A stretch of 64,000 nt of DNA from Phascolomyces articulosus. Lineage: Eukaryota; Mucoromycota; Mucoromycetes; Mucorales; Lichtheimiaceae. A model generated the notes under the pieces. The model ran no database searches. It saw only the letters and a list, made by a program, of their open reading frames with translations, and was not told the origin of the DNA. The stretch's first letter is position 1; every line of letters starts with the position of its first letter. Position numbers and translations under genes: made by a program. Positions 46,801-59,797 of the stretch are shown one piece after another. The stretch lies in assembly GCA_025677815.1 (NCBI GenBank), contig JAIXMP010000006.1, positions 1,550,001 through 1,614,000 of the forward strand, read 5' to 3'.

Positions 46801-48473
46801 TTGATCAAATACCACCACAAACACGCATGCTGCTTCGTATTCTTTGTGATAGTATTTTGGCTTACACATGCATCATGTGTCACCAAGAACCTGGTGCAAG
46901 TCTTTCTTCACCTTCCACCAATCTAGGCCAAACATTAATACGTGTCCATCTATTGGCATTGGCACGTTTACGACAAGTGTTTGCGGATATCCAAGTAGGC
47001 GATTTTGCTCATCTTCAAGGACTTTGTTATGAACGTATGGTAGTGTATGATAACCTGCCATTGTTACAAGATGATCCATTCATGGTCTTGACCGAACTGA
47101 CATTCCATGGAATCCCTTTTGCTAAAATGAGTGTACATATATTGATGCGTGTTCTATTGCTTGCGGAGCTGACCAAAACAGTGGTATCGGTGGTACAAGA
47201 AACACTCCAATTACTTTTATCCAATAATACAACTTTACCACCACGAGGCAAGAAGAATAGGATGGAAGAGAATGCAATGAAGGATGGAGAAGGGATACTT
47301 TCGGATGAACAGATAGGATCCATCAAATCTTTTACCATGTTTATTATGGAACATCTCAAATTCACCCCTCAAGAAGCCATGGCTGTGTATGAAAAGATCG
47401 GAGCTATGAAATTATATGCATTGCTTCAATCATTCGGTTTACCCTTTTTACGCCGCACCATGATTCTCATGATTGTTCGTTATGGCTATATACCAAGCCC
47501 AAAGCAACAACGGCCCGATGCGAATGAATTTGAACGTATATTGGATTTGTTATGGCTTCCGGAACTACCCGAACTCATTGAATTGAAGCCTGAGAATGAA
47601 CAATTGATATCGACTTGGTGTAGTCATCATATCACTGAATCAGAACGTAATTTACGTATGCAACAACATCATGCCCACTATGAAGATCAAGTGGAAGTAT
47701 TCTCGAACAATAATACCAGCTTATTGCGATTTGAGAATATTGTACTGGATTTACCTACACCATTGCAATTAATTCCTCTACCCATGAAATTGGAACAATT
47801 GATAGATGAAAGTTTAAGACGCGTCTGTACCAAATGTAATTCAGTACCTACTGATCCTGCCATCTGTTTACTCTGTGGAACATTTGTGTGTGCCCAAAGT
47901 TTTTGCTGCGCAGAAGATGAGGAAGGGGAATGTAATTTACATCGACTAGAGTAAGTGATCGTGTAACAAACACCCTTTTTATTATCATTACCGAATATAT
48001 AAGTGAAAAAAAGATGCATGGAGATTGAATGGGGTAGTTAAGACGAATTTTGAATCGGGTTTTTCTTTTTTTGTAACAAAATTTCTAAACTGGGTCATAT
48101 TTATTTATCTTTACAATAGATGTGGAGGTGAGATTGGTCTTTACTTGTCTGTCAAACGGTGTGTTGTTATATTGCTTTATAACGGAAACGGCTGGTTCGT
48201 GAATGCACCGTATCTCGATCCACATGGCGAAGTGGGTCAAGGTTTTAGGTATTTAAGAAAAAAAATTGCTCCGCATAGCAATAAATAGAATCAATATACT
48301 TTTGGTTGACTCACATTTTCTCTCTTTTTTTATACAGGAGAGGAAAACCACAATATTTGAATCGAAAACGATATAATGAAATACGAAAATTATGGTTACA
48401 ACATAATATTCCTGTTTATATTGCAAGACAAATTGAAGCTAGTTATGATATTGGTGGTTGGATTTCCGTTTAA
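40888..48473 (+). CDS. UBR1: E3 ubiquitin ligase UBR1 (N-recognin)
   Basis: Seven exons (40888-41345, 41503-42148, 42251-43052, 43140-44215, 44295-47950, 48120-48248, 48338-48473) give 2300 aa; yeast Ubr1 has 1950. The UBR box (about 138-205) reads CGYVFRKGEPIYRC then CGLDDSSVFCSRCF, HDGHDV and GGCCDCGDAEAWK. It binds basic N-terminal residues (type 1 N-degrons). The middle holds the helical N-recognin core. A RING-H2 finger (about 1448-1575) has CIVCQEE, CSHLMHIKCF and CPLCKS, separated by a long insert. The C-terminal autoinhibitory UBR region has Cys-rich CTKCNSVP and ends PVYIARQIEASYDIGGWISV. With Rad6-type E2 it polyubiquitinates N-degron substrates. Intron 1 has a GA instead of GT donor: the UBR box requires joining 41345 to 41503, yet the intron starts GAAAGA. 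The other introns are GT-AG. Confidence 0.93.
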
Positions 48474-51400
48474 AAAAAAAAGAGAGAGAGAGATTTTTTG
48501 TAAGATAACAAAATAATAAAAAGCATGTTGTTTCCATTGTAATCCAGGAACATATTGCAAATTGGGACTATATATAGTTCTACTCTCCTCCCCCCCAAAA
48601 AAAAAACCAGCTGTATTTGATGGACGAATTAATTCGATAATATTAAATGTTTGATTGATATACACTGTTTAGAGACAAAGGATAAAAAGCAAACAATAAA
48701 ACATTTACATATAGGACCAGAGCTGTTTTGTATTTGCTCGAGAATCAAAGAGACATCAAGATAATTTAGATTGACTTCAGGAACGATTGAATGTACATAG
48801 TCTATTGATGAAATAAATAACTATTTTGATTCCTTGTTTTTTGTTTATAATCTTATCATCAATGATCAGCCAATTTTTTGAAACAAATAATTTATCGCCA
48901 TTTCTGTTTTTTTCAATTTGATCAATGTTATTTGATCTTTTGATCACGTTTACTGTTATTTTAATCGTAGCTTTAGAACCGTTATCTGAAGAATGGTACT
49001 AAAAAAAGACTCAAATGACTGCCCAGGTCGCCTTGAAGTTGATATTATTCTCAAAAGAGAAACTGGATCGATTATGCTTACTGCTTCAATGTACAGGACA
49101 ATGCACAATATATGTATTTCATTATGATCTCTACGTCCATATCGACCTCTGCTTTAATTATTGAATGCTATGTTCTGGATGCTTGTATTCTTTCTCATCA
49201 TGATATCCCTTTCTTCTTTGGTCACTGTGGTTTTACTCACCTACAATGATAAAAACACTTACATATTACAGGTACAGCACAAGTACCTCATATTACGTTT
49301 CTTATCCACTGATATTCAATTGTTGCAATAAGTTCAAGGTGATTCATTATCAACTTATTATATTGTATCCCAACCTTGGCAGAGAATACAAAAACATGGT
49401 GATGTAAATAATTGTGATTCGCTCCACATTTATCTATTTCTACGTATCACAAGGGTATTTTGTCTATTTGTGTTGGAAAGCTTCTCATTAGCTCTTAATA
49501 TATTGATTTCACCAAAGTAATAGCTTTAACTACAATATAGAATTTTCGTCCTTTTTCAACATTATAATGACACTGCTTACAGCTCATAGATTTACTGTCA
49601 AATCACTCTATCTTAAAGGTGAATGGAAAGTGATTCTTTTTTTTTTTTTTTGCTTTTTGTTTTATAATGATACCATGTTTTGGCACTTTTCAGCTGTCAA
49701 TTGTTATGCATAATCATGATAGCATACGTCGTGATGCCAACAAGTCGCATAATCTCGCTGTTACTTTTCAATCAAAAGGCTGTCCATGAGTTTCTTTGTA
49801 TTTGTCAGAAGTACGTAGTTCATGGATTATTTTTTTATATGATAAGCCAACAATGTGCTTGCTCCATATCTTTACATCTTGTTAGATAGATTCGAATATG
49901 GTTTTCTGGAACAAGATATTATTCCACAATTTGTTATTTACTTTTGAAAAGATGATTTTGCTTCGAACCATAGTTATTGCTGATTAGGATTGTATATGTC
50001 TTGGTATATGGCGAAATGTTGATTAGCAGTAGATCACTTTTTATATATTAGATTTTGTGTTCGATAACTGGTACATGTGGGCTAAAAGACGTACTGGCCA
50101 AATCAATTGTTCACTAGTTACGCAAAATGATGGCGACTTTTTTTTATATCAACGACCATTTATTATTGTAGATATATGACCTCTTTCAATCAAGTCATTT
50201 TCATTTCATTCACTTGAGTTTTTGAAATAAATCATTCAAAAAATGGTTGTCGGCAAAAACATTTTCCATGCCCTTACTGCTTTGCTATGAAGAATACTAA
50301 AATCAAAGCGTTGAATTTAGATTCTTATATGTAATTGGATGACTGTTTTAATATTGGTCACCCATGAAATGATAGCAACAATTTGCATCGTAGAAAGATG
50401 TAGCTAAAGTTTCTTTTATTACTATCTACATATATATACGACGATGGCGCGACATGTCAAGAAGGTATAGGATTATTTGCGATAAAGTGATGAAATTGTA
50501 TCTCCACAATACGAAATATGACCAGCAAATTTTCTTAAACAATTTTTTTTCTATTCACTCGAGAGTACGTGGAAAGTATATAGAAGGATGACGATCCTTA
50601 CTTTTGGTTCAATTGATAACATATAATCGGTGGGAATTTTCCTTTAGGAAATCTTAACCAATATTTTAGTATACATGTTCTTTCCCTCCAAAACACACAC
50701 ACACACACACACACATTTATTACCCCATCCCCTTTTTTAAAAAAATGAAATTGTGTGTTACAACATCATAGAAATAGCTATATCATTCTCTTTAAAAAAC
50801 AACCATTCTTCCTCTATGTTACTTTATAAAAAAAAGAACGTTTTTTAATCGTATCGATTTATATGGAAGATTTATTCTCATTATGTTCACACACAGCTTT
50901 TTGTTGTATCGATAGTAGAAATAAAAAAGGTGTTTCAAATAAGAACGCACAGATCCAATTTATAAAATTAGCAAAAAAGCATGGCAAAAAAAAAAGTCAA
51001 TTATTTCCGACAGGTCGTACGACATACTCTTTATAAATGGGAGACCAAAAGTTTGGGGAAAAAGGTTAAATCATCTGTGGCTCTCCCACTGGTGATATGC
51101 GGTATAAATGGATTGGCTTTTTATATATAGATAGATAGACAACCTATTACAACACACACACACACTGTTACTATTATTCCATTTGAAAGATTATATTATT
51201 GTGATACCTTTTGACTCTTTTTTTGTCATTATTTCAAATTACTTGATTTTTTATTATTTGAAATAAGAAGGTCTTTTGTATTAGAATATTGATCGATTGG
51301 AATTGTTAAAAAAAAAGTATTTATTAAAAAAAAAGACCTTTATTTATTTATTTTTTTCTACATCCGAGCTGTCAAATAAGTGCGCGCAGATACTTAATGG

Positions 51401-51795
51401 GAGGAGGTATAATATATCATTAACAATAATACCAAAAAATAGACCTTCTTTGGCTGGCAAGGGACCACGCCATTATTATTAGTATTTTAAACATTTAAAG
51501 CATATCACCATTACAATAAAAACCTAGAGTAGGTTACACCATTGTGCTTGAGTGTAACTCAGCCGTTTTCTTCTTGTTCATAACAGAAAAAAGAAAAATG
51601 TTAAAGGGCCTCGATCCATACAAACACATCTTCTTCTTCTTTTTTCCCTCTTTTTTCTTTCTCTTTTGTTTTCTGTTCATCTTTTATATTAAATTATATA
51701 TTTATATATATCTTTTTTTTTTCTATATATACCCCTTCAAACCAACCGAAAAAAATAAAAAGTGTTCTAAACACATACGCACACATGCATAAACG
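48474..51795. other. 3.3 kb gene-free region
   Basis: No gene supported by length, motif or composition. It holds an (AC)n tract (50693-50715), T/A homopolymers and, at 51110-51160, a TATATATAG-type stretch followed by a CA-rich leader. The last 250 bases are pyrimidine-rich and probably form the leader of the membrane protein at 51796. Some open stretches between 49000 and 49900 looked weakly protein-like but are interrupted by stops. Confidence 0.5.
50693..50715. repeat. (AC)n microsatellite
   Basis: Uninterrupted AC dinucleotides, about 11-12 units, in spacer DNA. Confidence 0.9.
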
Positions 51796-52462
51796 ATGGT
51801 AAACGCTGGATATATCTTTAGCAGTGCCTTTGGTTTCGTTACCACCATCATTACCATCATCCAAGCCATACGAAATCCAAAAAAGCTCAGATATATTATT
51901 GTATCTTTTGCTCTATTTACTTTACCAGCTGTCATTGTGAATAACTTGGCAGCGGAAGGGGTCCTTCGTGATCGATGGAATTCATTATGTTACTTGATAT
52001 CTACCTCATTGATGCTTACGTTAAATTATTATATGACCCTTGACATTGGTTTCAAAATGCAAGTGAGAAAAACATGGCTTCGTTATCTTGCCTTCTGCAG
52101 TGTGTTTTTCTTATTAGCTGTCGTTGCATTATTGATCGTTCAAATTGTTCTCTTATTAACCCATCAAGAAAGAGAACATACGGTACGATGGATGTTTATT
52201 TTAGGTGTCTGTTTAGCCATTGTTGGACAATTTGCTGCTTTTTTGCATGCTTTTTTACCTTTGATCCGTTGGAAACGACATCGAACACAAGAATCCCATT
52301 CACGAACAACAGCATATGGTGTAAGTTTATATATCTATATTTACATGTTTCTAATGATAAAAAAAGAGTGAGAAGAATCTTACGATGATGATGATGATAA
52401 AGAAAAGTTTTGTCGGCATTGTCGTGATTGGGTAAAGGAGTATGATTCAAGCAGTGATTGAC

Positions 52463-52495
<33 letters not shown>

Positions 52496-52972
52496 TGATG
52501 AATAACGCATAATTGATTTTTCGCGTTGTACTAGATTTGGTTCTTATCCATCCAAAGCTTGTGGTACTCACTTTATGGTATTCTATACTTTTGGTTCTTT
52601 GCCATCAATACGTGGGACCAATTTCAAAATATGCTTGCATGCGATTATCCAATGCGTTTTGTTTTATGTCTCATGTTCACTTTCTCACCTCCTGCTTGGA
52701 TCATTGATTGCATGTCATCTCATTTATCGTCACACCATCGAAGCAACCTCAATACTACTCATGGCGGTACTCTCAGTCAAAATATTCCAGATACTTATAT
52801 GCCCACTCTATTGACCGAGGAACGTTATACAACCTTTGGTGATGATGATGATGATGGAAAGATGAATAGTCGTATTGCCATGATTCATACCACAAATACC
52901 ATAACATCAAACAATTCAACGACCAACATGATGACTCAAAAACCAGAACCTGCTTATAATCCAATGCCTTAA
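51796..52972 (+). CDS. polytopic membrane protein, probably seven TM segments
   Basis: Two exons (51796-52320, 52535-52972) encode 320 aa. Hydrophobic segments are visible near IFSSAFGFVTTIITII, IIVSFALFTLPAVIV, LCYLISTSLMLTL, YLAFCSVFFLLAVVALLIV, WMFILGVCLAIVGQF, LWYSLYGILYFWFFAI and FVLCLMFTFSPPAWII. That is seven, with a short external N-terminus and a Ser/Thr/Asn-rich cytoplasmic C-terminal tail containing an Asp run. The layout resembles a G-protein-coupled receptor, but I recognise no receptor-class motif. The 214-bp intron contains GAT and AAT microsatellites. The family is unknown to me; a fungal-specific membrane protein is the safest description. Confidence 0.78.
52462..52495. repeat. 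(AAT)n microsatellite in an intron
   Basis: About 11 AAT units lie inside the single intron of the membrane protein gene, about 40 bp from the acceptor. A shorter GAT run precedes it at 52385-52399. Confidence 0.9.
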
Positions 52973-55900
52973 TAAGTGGATTATTACAACTATTATTAGA
53001 CAACAACGCACCCATACAAAAAGAAACCCACTTATTCATTATTTATTATTATTCCCCCTTTCTTTTTTTTTTTATTTTATGTCTTCTTCTTATTATTCTT
53101 ATGTAAATATTGTATTAGTAAATAATAATTATTATGCATTCAAAAAAAAACAACAACAGATCATATCATTATTACCATCAACCAACGAACCATCATTGAA
53201 AAAAAAAAGAGTACCAATAAAATACTACTAATCCAAAAATAATAATTTTCGTTCAGTGGGAACACCATTCACATATTTTGAGAAATCAAAGAATGTTTTT
53301 TTTATTTATTTTTGATGTGTAAATCATATGTTAAAATAGATGGGAATCAAATCAAGAAAAAAAAACAAAAATGCTTCAACGTTCTTGTTCCCCAAGAGTT
53401 GGGATAAAAAAAATGGGTCCTTATGACTTGACATATATTTTTTCTTGAATATAGTTTGACAGATCTGTTGTATCGTTAATATCTTGATGGGAAATCAACA
53501 ATTCAATTATTGTTTGTTTTTCATAAAATAAAAATAAACAATGGAGATGGAAAAACCTAACGTCACCTAAATGCAACCTAATAATAGATAATTTTATACC
53601 CGCTCTCAGTAGAGAAGAATCTTAATAATATTCTATGTAATGAATTTTACGCTGACATGGATCCATCGTTTTAGCTTACAAAAAGAGAACAAGAATTCCC
53701 ATTACAAAAAACATCTTTATCAACTGCCAAACCGCGTTAGCATTAAATAGTGATATTTTGATTTGTGTAATAAGCATGTATTCTTCTATTAATTATATAG
53801 ATGTTTATATTTCGGGCGTTTCCTCCTTTTAGGGTAAGAGCTAATGGAGGATGATGGCCATTAATAAAAGTTTCTTCACAAGGTAAATCAATATACACTT
53901 AACAAGTTGTTTATAGTAGAATATAACATATTTGTTCATGAAAGCCACACACCTTCATTTTCGTGGTACAAAAAAAAACCATCACACCTTGTGGAATTTC
54001 CATTAATTTTCGTGCTTCATTTGAATAATTAGATCAAAGTCATTGGTATATCCTCCCTCTCTTCCCATAAACAGCTCTTCTTTTTTTTACAAACCTTCCG
54101 CGCCACAATACAAATAGAAAAAAAAAGTCACATAACTTATTGAGAAGGGACGAATTCTGAAAATAAAGAAGCAATAAGAATAAATTTATTATTTGATGAT
54201 ATTAACCAGTGATGGTAAAGTCTATCCCCAATCGATGAGCCAACAACTTTTCAACAATAATAAATATGAACATTTGATCAAACATATGTCTTTTTATCAT
54301 GATCATTCAAATGATATTTAATTTATGGAAGAAAAAAAAAAGTATATAAATACCCCTACAACAAATGATGATTTTTCTTTTTGCTATTTTTTTTTTTTTA
54401 CTTGGGAAAAAAAGTGTTAATCCAATACTAGAAAAAGATAAATACTATGGAAATCGTGTTCTCTATCAGTAAGTCTCTTATTATATTATCATCATAACTA
54501 TGTACTAAAAGTGAATGGCTTTTCTTTGTAACACATATTAATAAATATATTTATTATAACTGAAGAAGAAAATGTTCATACAACGAATAATATTAGATAA
54601 AGAAAAAAAAACTTGGTGATTTTACAATTTGATATGATTGAAAAGATTTATTTTCTCATTTCTGTGCTACTTATATACATGATTATAATCTTTGTAAGAG
54701 TAGTTGTAGTAGTAGTAGTCCACATCATCATTATTATTTAAAAATATATTATATAACAATCAAAAAGTGGGGTCATCATCAAATCAGACCATTGTATAGT
54801 AAGTATGGCAAAGACAGCAATATTACCTTGATGTTGATATTTTTCTTATTAGTCAATTCATTTTTAACTTCATCAGATTATCCCACCCAAAAAAAATAGA
54901 GTTTCCAAGAATAACTTTAAAATTAATTATCATGCTGATTTATTGATTAAGATAGGCTCAAGACATTTAAAACAAATGGTAGATGTTCTACATACTGTGT
55001 ATTGTGGTAGGCTATTAGGATGAAGGCTATTCATTGTTCAACTTATTATTATTATTTAGCAGTAGGATATATAAAATAGAAAGTAACAGGATCACAACTG
55101 TACCTTTTATTTTTATGAACTCAAAATTCAACCATGGTAAAATAATATCTCTTTCCATAAAGGTATTTTCTTTCATCGTTAATGATTTATTTCTGTGAGA
55201 CTTTTACTAATTATAAAAAAAATGGACAGCATAAATACTGCTTCATACTATTAAGCAAGCACCCAACTTTTTTTTTCACTAACCTGTGTGGACTCTCTTA
55301 TTTAGTAAGAAGAGACCCTGGATCTGCAAAAAATTTGTTGTTTATGCAGAAAATATGTATATAAACAAACAATAAAAAAAAAGGAGACAAGGAAGGAAGA
55401 GGAGTCCGTGCGTTTTAAACCATATTGACTCAAGAAAGCCCATTTATGCAAAAAAGAAAACCGCATGCCATTATTAGGAGTGAGGTATTTTAAGCACATG
55501 TAAAAATATAAATACGCTAAAATCGAATAGTATCATGGTTACACTTGTAGACGATCCATTTCGATTTTTATTATCCCGCCAAGACTAAAGGCAACAATAA
55601 AATAATCACCATTCAACAATTATATAAAATAATATGCATTTTTTAACCCACCACGTTCTTGATTTCCAATATTTCCATTACTTAAGGATCGGACCTCTCT
55701 CTTTCTTTCTTTTTTTTTTGCCTCTCCGTAGTTCATGCAAGTTATTCATCATCTTATTCCTCACTTAATTCATTATATATTAAAACTAAAAGAATGATTC
55801 ATATAAAAGAATAGAGAGATTCAAGAGAAAAAAAAATAGATCGAAAAAAACACCATGTTTCTATAGCGGACTTTTTTTGTGATGGAGACAAAAACAAGAA

Positions 55901-56085
55901 AAAAAAAGATGACTTCTAGATGGACAGTCCCCAAAAATCATGTGCGTGTTGTTGTGCCTGGGAAACCATTTTAAAATAATTATCTTTTCTTGTTCTTTTA
56001 TTTCTTTTCACGCTACTTTATAGAATACCTTTTTCTCTTTTTCTTTTTCTCTCTCTCTTTTTTTTTGGTAACCTTCTTATTTCTA
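52973..56085. other. 3.1 kb gene-free region
   Basis: No gene supported. The first 200 bases are probably the 3' UTR of the membrane protein gene. The remainder is AT-rich with A/T runs and a short GTA repeat (about 54700-54717). The last 100 bases are a CT-rich leader before the secreted protein gene. Confidence 0.5.
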
Positions 56086-58253
56086 ATGCGTCGATCGTTA
56101 ATTACATGGACGGCATTGGCCTTTTTAACGACTCACGTTTACTCTCAAAACCCTGATTTCGATACGTCAGTGAATCAATACAGCAATGTCTCATTCACGT
56201 TAGCCAATGGTATGCAAAAAAAAATATAAAGGAGTTTTATGAGTGTTTTATTTTTGGATCCGAATAATAGGATCAAAAGATTAACTTCTATCATGATTGT
56301 ATTATATATTAGACGAAGCCAATGGATTTTCAGTAGAATATCACAACTGGTATAAAGTCGTAACAAATCATCAACTGAATGAACAATATGCTCTTGTCTG
56401 TTGTGGTCAACCTACAACCAACTTTACAAAATATCATGCGGCAGTCAATACACCAGTGACCAATGTTGGTGTTACCACCGTGCGCGATCTTCTACCCTAT
56501 ATGGAGGTAATCATCATCCACCATCATTATCACCAAAAAAAAAACCTCATGATATCTTTTTTTTTAAAAAAAAAAATAAGGAGGGATTATGGATACTAAA
56601 CAATAAGATTTTAGTTACTTGGATTACGTGATAGTGTCAAATCCATTGAAGGATATCAAAATGTTACTTCTCCTTGTTATGACGGCGTGACTGATTCTCC
56701 TGGTAACGGTACTGTGGATGTTATATTTTCAGATCATAGTATACCTAATTCGGGAGGTACCTCGTATGTTGGATTTTCTCCGGATACTGAACAGCTGACA
56801 CCAATGCAGGTATAACTATAATAGAAGGAAGGAAGGAGGAAAAATAGAAACTTTGTCTGTTTTTGGGGACTGGGGAGAAATGGGAGGATAGGTCATGGTG
56901 TATAGATAGATGGATAGATAGATAGATGGAGGGGATGACTTTGTGAGATGGAAGTTTTTTTTTTTCTTTGGATAGATGAAAATATGAATAGCTGATAGAA
57001 ACTTTTTTCTATTTTTACTTATCGTCTCTCTCTCTCTCTATTTCTCTCTTATGATCGATCAATCTCTGTCGCGAATATAGCAAGCATCTTGGCTCGTCTA
57101 TATTGCACTTTTCTTTGATAAAGAAGCCGAAGCAACTACCACTTATGGTAATCTTGGTACTTCTTATACTTGCCATAAAGATAATTTACAAGATGTCCCC
57201 GAAAAGAAACAATTGGCTTGGACTTCTTATGATGCTACTACACGTACTTGGACATTAGTGAATACACCCTTTTATAAGGCTTTGGCGCAAGATGCTGGTA
57301 TATATATATATAACTAGGATGGGATGAGGTTTTTTCTTTTTATTATTATGAAAAAAGAGAGATAGAAAGAGATCATAAAACTAAGGTTTTTTTTTTTGAA
57401 TTTTTTTTTGCATAAAAAAAATATAGGTGCCAAATTAGTTGAACCCAACAGTGCTCAATCCAGCAATTATACTCAAGTGAATGAATTCCATACTGCCATT
57501 CGTTATGCAGATTATGTGATTGATATTTCACCTATCAATAACTTGGGCAATCAATCGTATGATGATTGGCTTACCATTGGTGGATTTAATAATAATTTTG
57601 ATATTTATTCGGAACCTTTCGTCACAGAAAAAAATGTATTCCGAACGGATGGTCTTGTCAATAGCAATGGCTATTCAGGTACAGATTTCTTTTTTTTTTT
57701 TCTGTATAAAATTTTTCCTTTTATATCCATACAATATTTGATTTTCACACCTCTTTTTTTTTAATGATTAGATTGGTCTCAACGTTCGCCTGCTCGTCCA
57801 GATTTGGCACTTCGAGGTATAACATACTTTTTTTATAATAATTAAATTCTATAGGGTATACTTACATTCCCCATTTTTTTTAAAAAAAAAATAGACGTGA
57901 TTCATATGATGTATCCAACATATCAAAATGAATATAGTTTTACATGGTTAAGAAACTTTGCTAAATCAGATACACCACGGCAAATTGTGAATATTGGATA
58001 TCAATGCGATGCAACAGATATTCGAAATGAATTACAATGTGATCCTAATAAAATGGGTGTAGATCAAACACAAAGTGGAGGTGGCGGTGATATTCATCTT
58101 AGCACTGGTGGCAAGGCTGGTATTTCCGTAGGTGTGGTAGTAGCTGCTATTATTGCTGGTTTAGCTGCTTTCTTTTTCTGGCGTCGTCATCGTCAAGTCA
58201 AAGCAAGTCGTCCTTTCTATCGTATGAATGATGTGAATCATTCTAATCCTTAA
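56086..58253 (+). CDS. secreted, membrane-anchored protein resembling periplasmic binding proteins
   Basis: Seven exons (56086-56209, 56313-56506, 56615-56809, 57081-57297, 57427-57678, 57772-57816, 57895-58253) give 461 aa. A signal peptide (MRRSLITWTALAFLTTHVYS) is followed by an ectodomain with potential N-glycosylation sites (NVS, NFT, NVT, NGT), a Gly-rich linker, one TM helix (ISVGVVVAAIIAGLAAFFFW) and a short basic cytoplasmic tail. The ectodomain shows two-lobe features of metal- or cofactor-binding periplasmic proteins: VCCGQPTTNF, VTTVRDLLPYMELLGLRDSV, and later ARPDLALRDVIHMMYP. That suggests a surface receptor that captures a small ligand, but the ligand is unknown and the family call is tentative. 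All introns are GT-AG; intron 3 carries GATA repeats (about 56900-56930). One exon is only 45 bp. Confidence 0.8.
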
Positions 58254-59797
58254 GCTTCTTTTATATATATATAATTTATTTATTTATTTTATCATTACTT
58301 CTTTATCATTAAAACCATTTCCATCCAAAGCATGCTCTTGTAATTTTTATAATATCATTATTTCTATTTATATATATATATAATAAACTTTGTTGTTGAT
58401 CGATGATAACAAAATCAAAAAAAAAGGGAAAAAGAAAACCAACTCTAGTTTGAAAAAGGCACTCATCCCGAAACAATGGACTCGTTTATTATAAATTGAC
58501 ACTGGGGTATTTTTCTCACACTCTATTGAAAAGCAATGAAAATGCATGATCCCTATTCGTTTTATAATTCATTTTCCTCTTTTTACTCCTCTTCTGACTC
58601 CTCTCTCTCTCTCTTTCTCTCTCTTTCCCCACACAACACTTATTGCGCAATTAAAAAAAAAAAAACTTATATCAACTAATCAATCGCACATATACTTGTT
58701 ATTCCATATATGATCCGCGTGAGATAATCTTCTGATTGTCAAAGTTTTACATTTTCTTGACTTCAATTTTTTTTATGAACAATATGCATTAGAAAAAAAA
58801 AACATGTAAAAAATTATTAGAAATAATGGATCCGGTGATAAAAAAAAATGGTAATAATAATACTGATAATAATATACATGCTATAAAATGTTTCAATGTG
58901 GGTATGGTTTTTTTTTGTCGGGGCGATCCCGAATGAAGAAAAGAATATAAGTTTTGCTTTATCTTTTTTTTTATTATCATTATTATATCTTGTCTATTTT
59001 CTTCTGTGTAAACCGAGTCCCCGCAAATAAAAATCGAGTTTAATAATACAAACTAATAAAGCGACTTCGTATAAAGCTTAGTGAAGAGGAAATTGAATAC
59101 CATATGGTACAATTTCGGCTAAACCGGTGTAAAATGTGAACGGGTGTGGTTGTTTTTCCTTTTTTATTTTTTTTGCGTCACAGAAACCTTGTTTTTCTCC
59201 CAAACGTTTTAAAAACTAAAAAGCTTACAAAAAATCTGTTCCAAGCATATAAGTTGTGCAAGCCAGCCAATCACCTTGCGTTGTTATCTGAGTTACACTT
59301 TCCAAATCAGGTAACCCTGGCCAGCATAGGAGGGAAACACTTCCATGTTAAAGAAGTATGTCAACGAAGTAGCTGTTCAAAGAAGTTGCTTTTCACAAAA
59401 TTTACTTAAAGAATAGTCCTAGAATGACCGTTTTTACTTCTTTTCCCATCTTAAAACCACTCGGAAGACGTTAGATAGGCTTCTTATCGGCGGGAAATGA
59501 GTTAATAACTCCATTTTTTTTCAGATGCGATGTCTGCTAACCTCAGACCAGCAAACCTATATAACCTATATAACAAGGAAGGGTGCACCCAACACATGAC
59601 GAAAAACGACCGCTTCAGCCGAAAAACATATATAAGACCAAGCCCTTTCGATCGTTTTCTTTGCTTTTTTTCTTGTTCTTCATTTTTTTAGCTTTTGAAC
59701 GAATTTCATACGACCACTTTTACACTTACTATTCTATCAAACAAACAAACCCTTCTTTTCCTCCCCCTCTCTCCTACTTGCACTTTTATTATAAACA
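58254..59797. promoter_or_regulatory. intergenic and promoter region of the bZIP gene
   Basis: No gene supported. TATATAAG at 59629-59636 lies about 165 bp before the bZIP start. Upstream are two inverted repeats: GAGTTA-A-TAACTC (59499-59511) and GGGTGCACCC (59581-59590), and a tandem AACCTATAT pair near 59554. The first contains TTAATAA, close to but not identical with Yap1-type sites (TTACTAA/TTAGTAA), so autoregulation is only a possibility. Confidence 0.5.

Noticed and set aside
48900..49900. Weakly protein-like stretches, including an HNHD motif near 49710 that recalls MULE DNA-binding regions
   Set aside because: Repeated stops in all frames and no second supporting motif; too weak to call a transposon remnant.
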